The position numbers and the translations under genes were made by a program. Under the pieces are notes generated by a model that was given only the letters and a program-made list of their open reading frames with translations, ran no database searches and was not told the DNA's origin. From an archaeon (GTDB lineage Archaea; Thermoproteota; Nitrososphaeria_A; Caldarchaeales; Wolframiiraptoraceae): DNA of 7,445 nucleotides. Numbering within the stretch: the first letter of the stretch is position 1; every line of letters starts with the position of its first letter. This document shows, piece after piece, positions 5,903 through 7,445 of the stretch. The stretch spans positions 1 to 7,445 of the forward strand of contig JAPDJZ010000055.1 of the NCBI GenBank assembly GCA_029258815.1. The letters are read 5' to 3'.

Positions 5903-7445
5903 CTAGGCCGAGGCGAGCTTAGCGGCCTCCACCCCTATCCTATCCTTGAGCTTCTCGAAGAGCTTCTTGTACTCCTCGGCCGCCTTCTCCAAGGCCTCTT
6001 CATAGCTCATCTTCCCCGCCTCGATTAGGTTCATGAGCTCCTCAACCCTCCTCCGGGTTTCCGGGGTTACGAGCTTGGGATCTATCGCCTCTAAGACCTC
6101 GATAAGCCGCGCACCCAGATCCGTCGGCTTGAAGGTTTTCCGCTCCACCTTCACGTAGCCCCTATCCCTTATCAGCTTGGGGAAGGACGCGCGGGTCGCG
6201 TCGGTCCCGATGCCATGCTCCTCCATGAGCTTCAGGAGCTCGGCTTCCGTGAGCCTGCTCGGGGGCTTCGTCCTGCCCTCGTGAAGCCTTAGGGAGACCA
6301 GCTTAACGCGCTCGCCGACCATTAGCTCCGGGATCGGGTTATCCGAAGGCTTGAAGTAGTCGAAGACCTCGTAGAATCCGGGCTCGATCGTCTCGGCCCC
6401 CGACGCCCTAAGCTTTATCCCGGCCAGGTTTAGGATCGCCGACCTCCTCCTCCTAAGGGCATCTGGGTAAAGGGCGTTCGCCAGAAATCGCTTCGCCACG
6501 TATCTCCAAACCTCTAGGGGCATCCCGGTTCCGCGGAAGACGGCGATCGGGTATATCGGCGTATGGGCTCCGTCGTCGAGCCTACCCTGCCTCGGATCGG
6601 GCTTGCTGGATGGGGGAGCTACTCCGAGACCCTCGGCGGCCGCCCTCATGGGTTTATCGAAGTCGAATCCCGGCCTATACCTATTCGTATCGGTTCTCGG
6701 ATAGGATATGTATCCGTCGGCGTAGAGGCTCTCGGCCACCTGAAGAATTCTAGCCGCCGAGGCGCCCGTTATCTTCGTCAAATCCCTCAGGAGGTCGTCG
6801 GTTCTGATCGGCGTCGGCCTCCGAACTCGGATCAACTCTTGATCGAATCTATCGACTACTGCCTCTCGCGCGGAGGAGGCGCGCTCATACGCTTTCCGAG
6901 CTTCGTCCCTGTTCCAGAATCTATCGCTTTCGGCCTCGAATCGCTCGCCGAGGGATGTCTCGAAGACCGCTTTCAGAGTCCAGAATGGTTTTGGCTTGAA
7001 GTTTATCCGCTCGCGCTCCCGGGTTACGACGAACCATAGGGTTGGGGCTTGGCAGCTTCCCCAGCTTATCAGCTTGATTCCCCGCTTGTGCCTTCGGGCG
7101 GAGAGCGTTAGGAGCCGGGTGAAGGCCGCTCCGGTTATCAGGTCGAACCTCTGCCTGAAGAGCGCCTTCATAACCCAATTCCAGTTCAGGTCATCTTCGA
7201 GGTTTCGCCAAGCTCTTCTAAGCTCCCCGTAGTCCGTGCTGTTGAACCTCATCCGCTTGTATGGCGCGCTTCCCTTAACCTGCCTCCAGATCTTGAGTAT
7301 CTCGGCTCCGATCAACTCTCCCTCGGAGTCGTTGTCGGTCGCGATCACGAGCAGATCGGCCTGCTTGAATAGCCTCCTAAGCTCTCGGATCGATTTAACG
7401 TCCCGAACCTCGTCCCTGAACTCGCGGACATCGAAGAGCTTTAGC
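5903..7445 (-). CDS. topA: Type IA DNA topoisomerase, archaeal TopA/Topo III type (N terminus cut by window edge)
   Basis: Relaxes negatively supercoiled DNA or resolves single-stranded crossings by transient cleavage through a 5'-phosphotyrosine link. The last 513 residues are visible; the first 32 (7444-7349) read through the window edge, so the true start lies beyond 7445. The GTG at 7348 is not the start, because it falls just before the Toprim motif ATDNDSEGELIG (7342-7307), whose acidic residues bind Mg2+. Further signatures are SWGSCQAPTLWFVV (7063-7022), the active-site GYISYPRTDTNRY with catalytic Tyr at 6703-6701, AHTPIYPI (6568-6545) and HGIGTDATRA (6214-6185). The protein ends in a charged helix (ending KLASA) with no Cys4 zinc fingers. 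It is not a reverse gyrase as far as visible, but a helicase domain upstream of the window cannot be excluded from this fragment alone. Confidence 0.94.
   Translation of the reverse strand, partial: LKLFDVREFRDEVRDVKSIRELRRLFKQADLLVIATDNDSEGELIGAEILKIWRQVKGSAPYKRMRFNSTDYGELRRAWRNLEDDLNWNWVMKALFRQRFDLITGAAFTRLLTLSARRHKRGIKLISWGSCQAPTLWFVVTRERERINFKPKPFWTLKAVFETSLGERFEAESDRFWNRDEARKAYERASSAREAVVDRFDQELIRVRRPTPIRTDDLLRDLTKITGASAARILQVAESLYADGYISYPRTDTNRYRPGFDFDKPMRAAAEGLGVAPPSSKPDPRQGRLDDGAHTPIYPIAVFRGTGMPLEVWRYVAKRFLANALYPDALRRRRSAILNLAGIKLRASGAETIEPGFYEVFDYFKPSDNPIPELMVGERVKLVSLRLHEGRTKPPSRLTEAELLKLMEEHGIGTDATRASFPKLIRDRGYVKVERKTFKPTDLGARLIEVLEAIDPKLVTPETRRRVEELMNLIEAGKMSYEEALEKAAEEYKKLFEKLKDRIGVEAAKLASA

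Noticed and set aside
6563..7039. A 158-codon plus-strand open frame inside topA
   Set aside because: It is antisense to conserved topoisomerase motifs, including the active-site tyrosine region, and its translation has no domain-like pattern.
7346..7348. GTG codon as the topA start
   Set aside because: It would cut into the Toprim domain immediately before its metal-binding motif. The frame stays open to the window edge with plausible protein sequence.

Overview
The window reads as a dense piece of an archaeal chromosome, most likely from a thermophilic member of the TACK/Thermoproteota group. Four things point there: a GHMP-type (archaeal) shikimate kinase, a type IA topoisomerase with archaeal-style motifs, BRE/TATA-like promoter elements instead of -35/-10 boxes, and heavy use of AGG arginine codons in GC-rich DNA. 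The lineage is an inference; no rRNA or other marker is present. About 99% of the window is coding and the longest gap between genes is 38 bases, so there is no long non-coding stretch to describe.

The plus strand (1-3318) holds the end of an aromatic biosynthesis operon. It contains the last codons of a probable shikimate dehydrogenase (aroE), then shikimate kinase (aroK), EPSP synthase (aroA) and chorismate synthase (aroC). The genes overlap by 4 bases or are separated by 3-5 bases. Together they convert shikimate to chorismate.

The minus strand (7445-3307, read right to left) holds a type IA DNA topoisomerase cut by the window edge, a short MscS-family membrane channel, a bifunctional chorismate mutase/prephenate dehydratase (pheA), and prephenate dehydrogenase (tyrA). 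pheA and tyrA are 2 bases apart. Weak promoter-like elements sit in front of mscS and pheA. PheA and TyrA take the chorismate made by the plus-strand operon into the phenylalanine and tyrosine branches. The only visible chorismate mutase is the N-terminal domain of PheA, so it probably supplies both branches.

The two gene sets converge, and the 3' ends of aroC and tyrA overlap by 12 bases on opposite strands. I see no CRISPR, transposon, tRNA, prophage or defence module, and no unknown multi-gene system. The points worth a second look are modest: the tail-to-tail overlap, a TTG start for tyrA backed by a Shine-Dalgarno match, NADP-type cofactor signatures in TyrA, a channel without the usual C-terminal domain, and a topoisomerase without C-terminal zinc fingers.
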